From assembly GCA_002317305.1 (NCBI GenBank), contig DCIZ01000148.1, positions 1 through 5,410 on the forward strand: a DNA stretch of 5,410 nt. Reading direction: 5' to 3'. A program made the position numbers and the translations under genes. The stretch is from Campylobacter sp. UBA1713. Its GTDB lineage: Bacteria; Campylobacterota; Campylobacteria; Campylobacterales; Campylobacteraceae. The notes beneath the pieces were generated by a model. That model was not told the origin of the DNA. It ran no database searches and saw nothing but the letters and a program-made list of their open reading frames with translations. Each line of letters begins with the position of its first letter. The first letter of the stretch is position 1. This document shows, piece by piece, positions 5,372 through 5,410 of the stretch.

Positions 5372-5410
5372 CCGTCCCACCGTCTCGCCACCATTTTCTT
5401 TGAGATTTAT

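Larger units (their letters stand above)
5110..5410. other. Intergenic, repeat-rich stretch without a supported gene
   Basis: No frame here has a start, ribosome site and recognisable protein. Two minus-strand frames are open from the right edge (to stops at 5312 and 5202), but the longer runs straight through the intergenic repeat and neither shows a known motif. The region holds two diverged copies of a GCCGTCATT repeat, an 11-base inverted repeat, a degenerate 7-base tandem repeat and a small GAAA-loop hairpin. Confidence 0.6.

Noticed and set aside
5202..5410. Minus-strand frame open from the right edge for 68 codons to a TGA at 5202-5204
   Set aside because: It has no visible start, reads straight through the intergenic repeat (giving RFFGRLRSPHNDG, which is just the translated repeat) and shows no domain. 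It could be the tail of a gene outside the window, but nothing supports that.
5312..5410. Second minus-strand frame open from the right edge, 32 codons ending at TGA
   Set aside because: It is short, with low-complexity basic content over the heptad repeat and hairpin, and no recognisable motif.
1..5410. CRISPR array, tRNA or rRNA gene
   Set aside because: I found no regularly spaced repeats with unique spacers and no cloverleaf or rRNA-like sequence on either strand.

Overview
The window looks like an epsilonproteobacterial chromosome, most likely a non-jejuni Campylobacter of the C. concisus, C. curvus or C. showae kind. The basis is the very frequent AAATTTG/AAATTTAGC words, roughly 40% GC in the genes I sampled, AAGG-type ribosome sites and TGnTACAAT promoters with T-rich upstream DNA and no clear -35 box. 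The species guess is inference from sequence style only.

All five supported genes lie on the minus strand, so the transcriptional order runs from right to left. (1) A small lipoprotein gene (GTG start at 5068, end 4598) has its own good promoter at 5101-5109. (2) Thirteen bases later comes res (4584-2128), the helicase-nuclease subunit of a type III restriction-modification (R-M) system. (3) A Fic-family gene (2138-1446) overlaps the res stop by 11 bases. (4) Fifteen bases later comes an Abi-like gene (1430-870) with a HEPN-type RNxxxH motif; it is clearly more AT-rich than its neighbours. (5) After a 105-base gap holding a GC-rich hairpin comes mod (764 to beyond base 1), the type III DNA methyltransferase, cut off by the left window edge.

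The layout is therefore a type III R-M system with res before mod, and two likely effector or regulator genes (a Fic enzyme and a HEPN/Abi protein) between the two subunits. The tight spacing of lipoprotein-res-fic-abi suggests one transcript from the lipoprotein promoter; mod may be read through or have its own weak promoter. By analogy with PrrC, an anticodon nuclease encoded inside a type I R-M locus, the inserted genes could be a second, abortive layer of phage defence. That is inference.

The right end (about 5110-5410) has no convincing gene. It holds two diverged copies of a GCCGTCATT...GAAGAATCTC intergenic repeat, an 11-base inverted repeat flanking the second copy, a degenerate 7-base tandem repeat and a small GAAA-loop hairpin.
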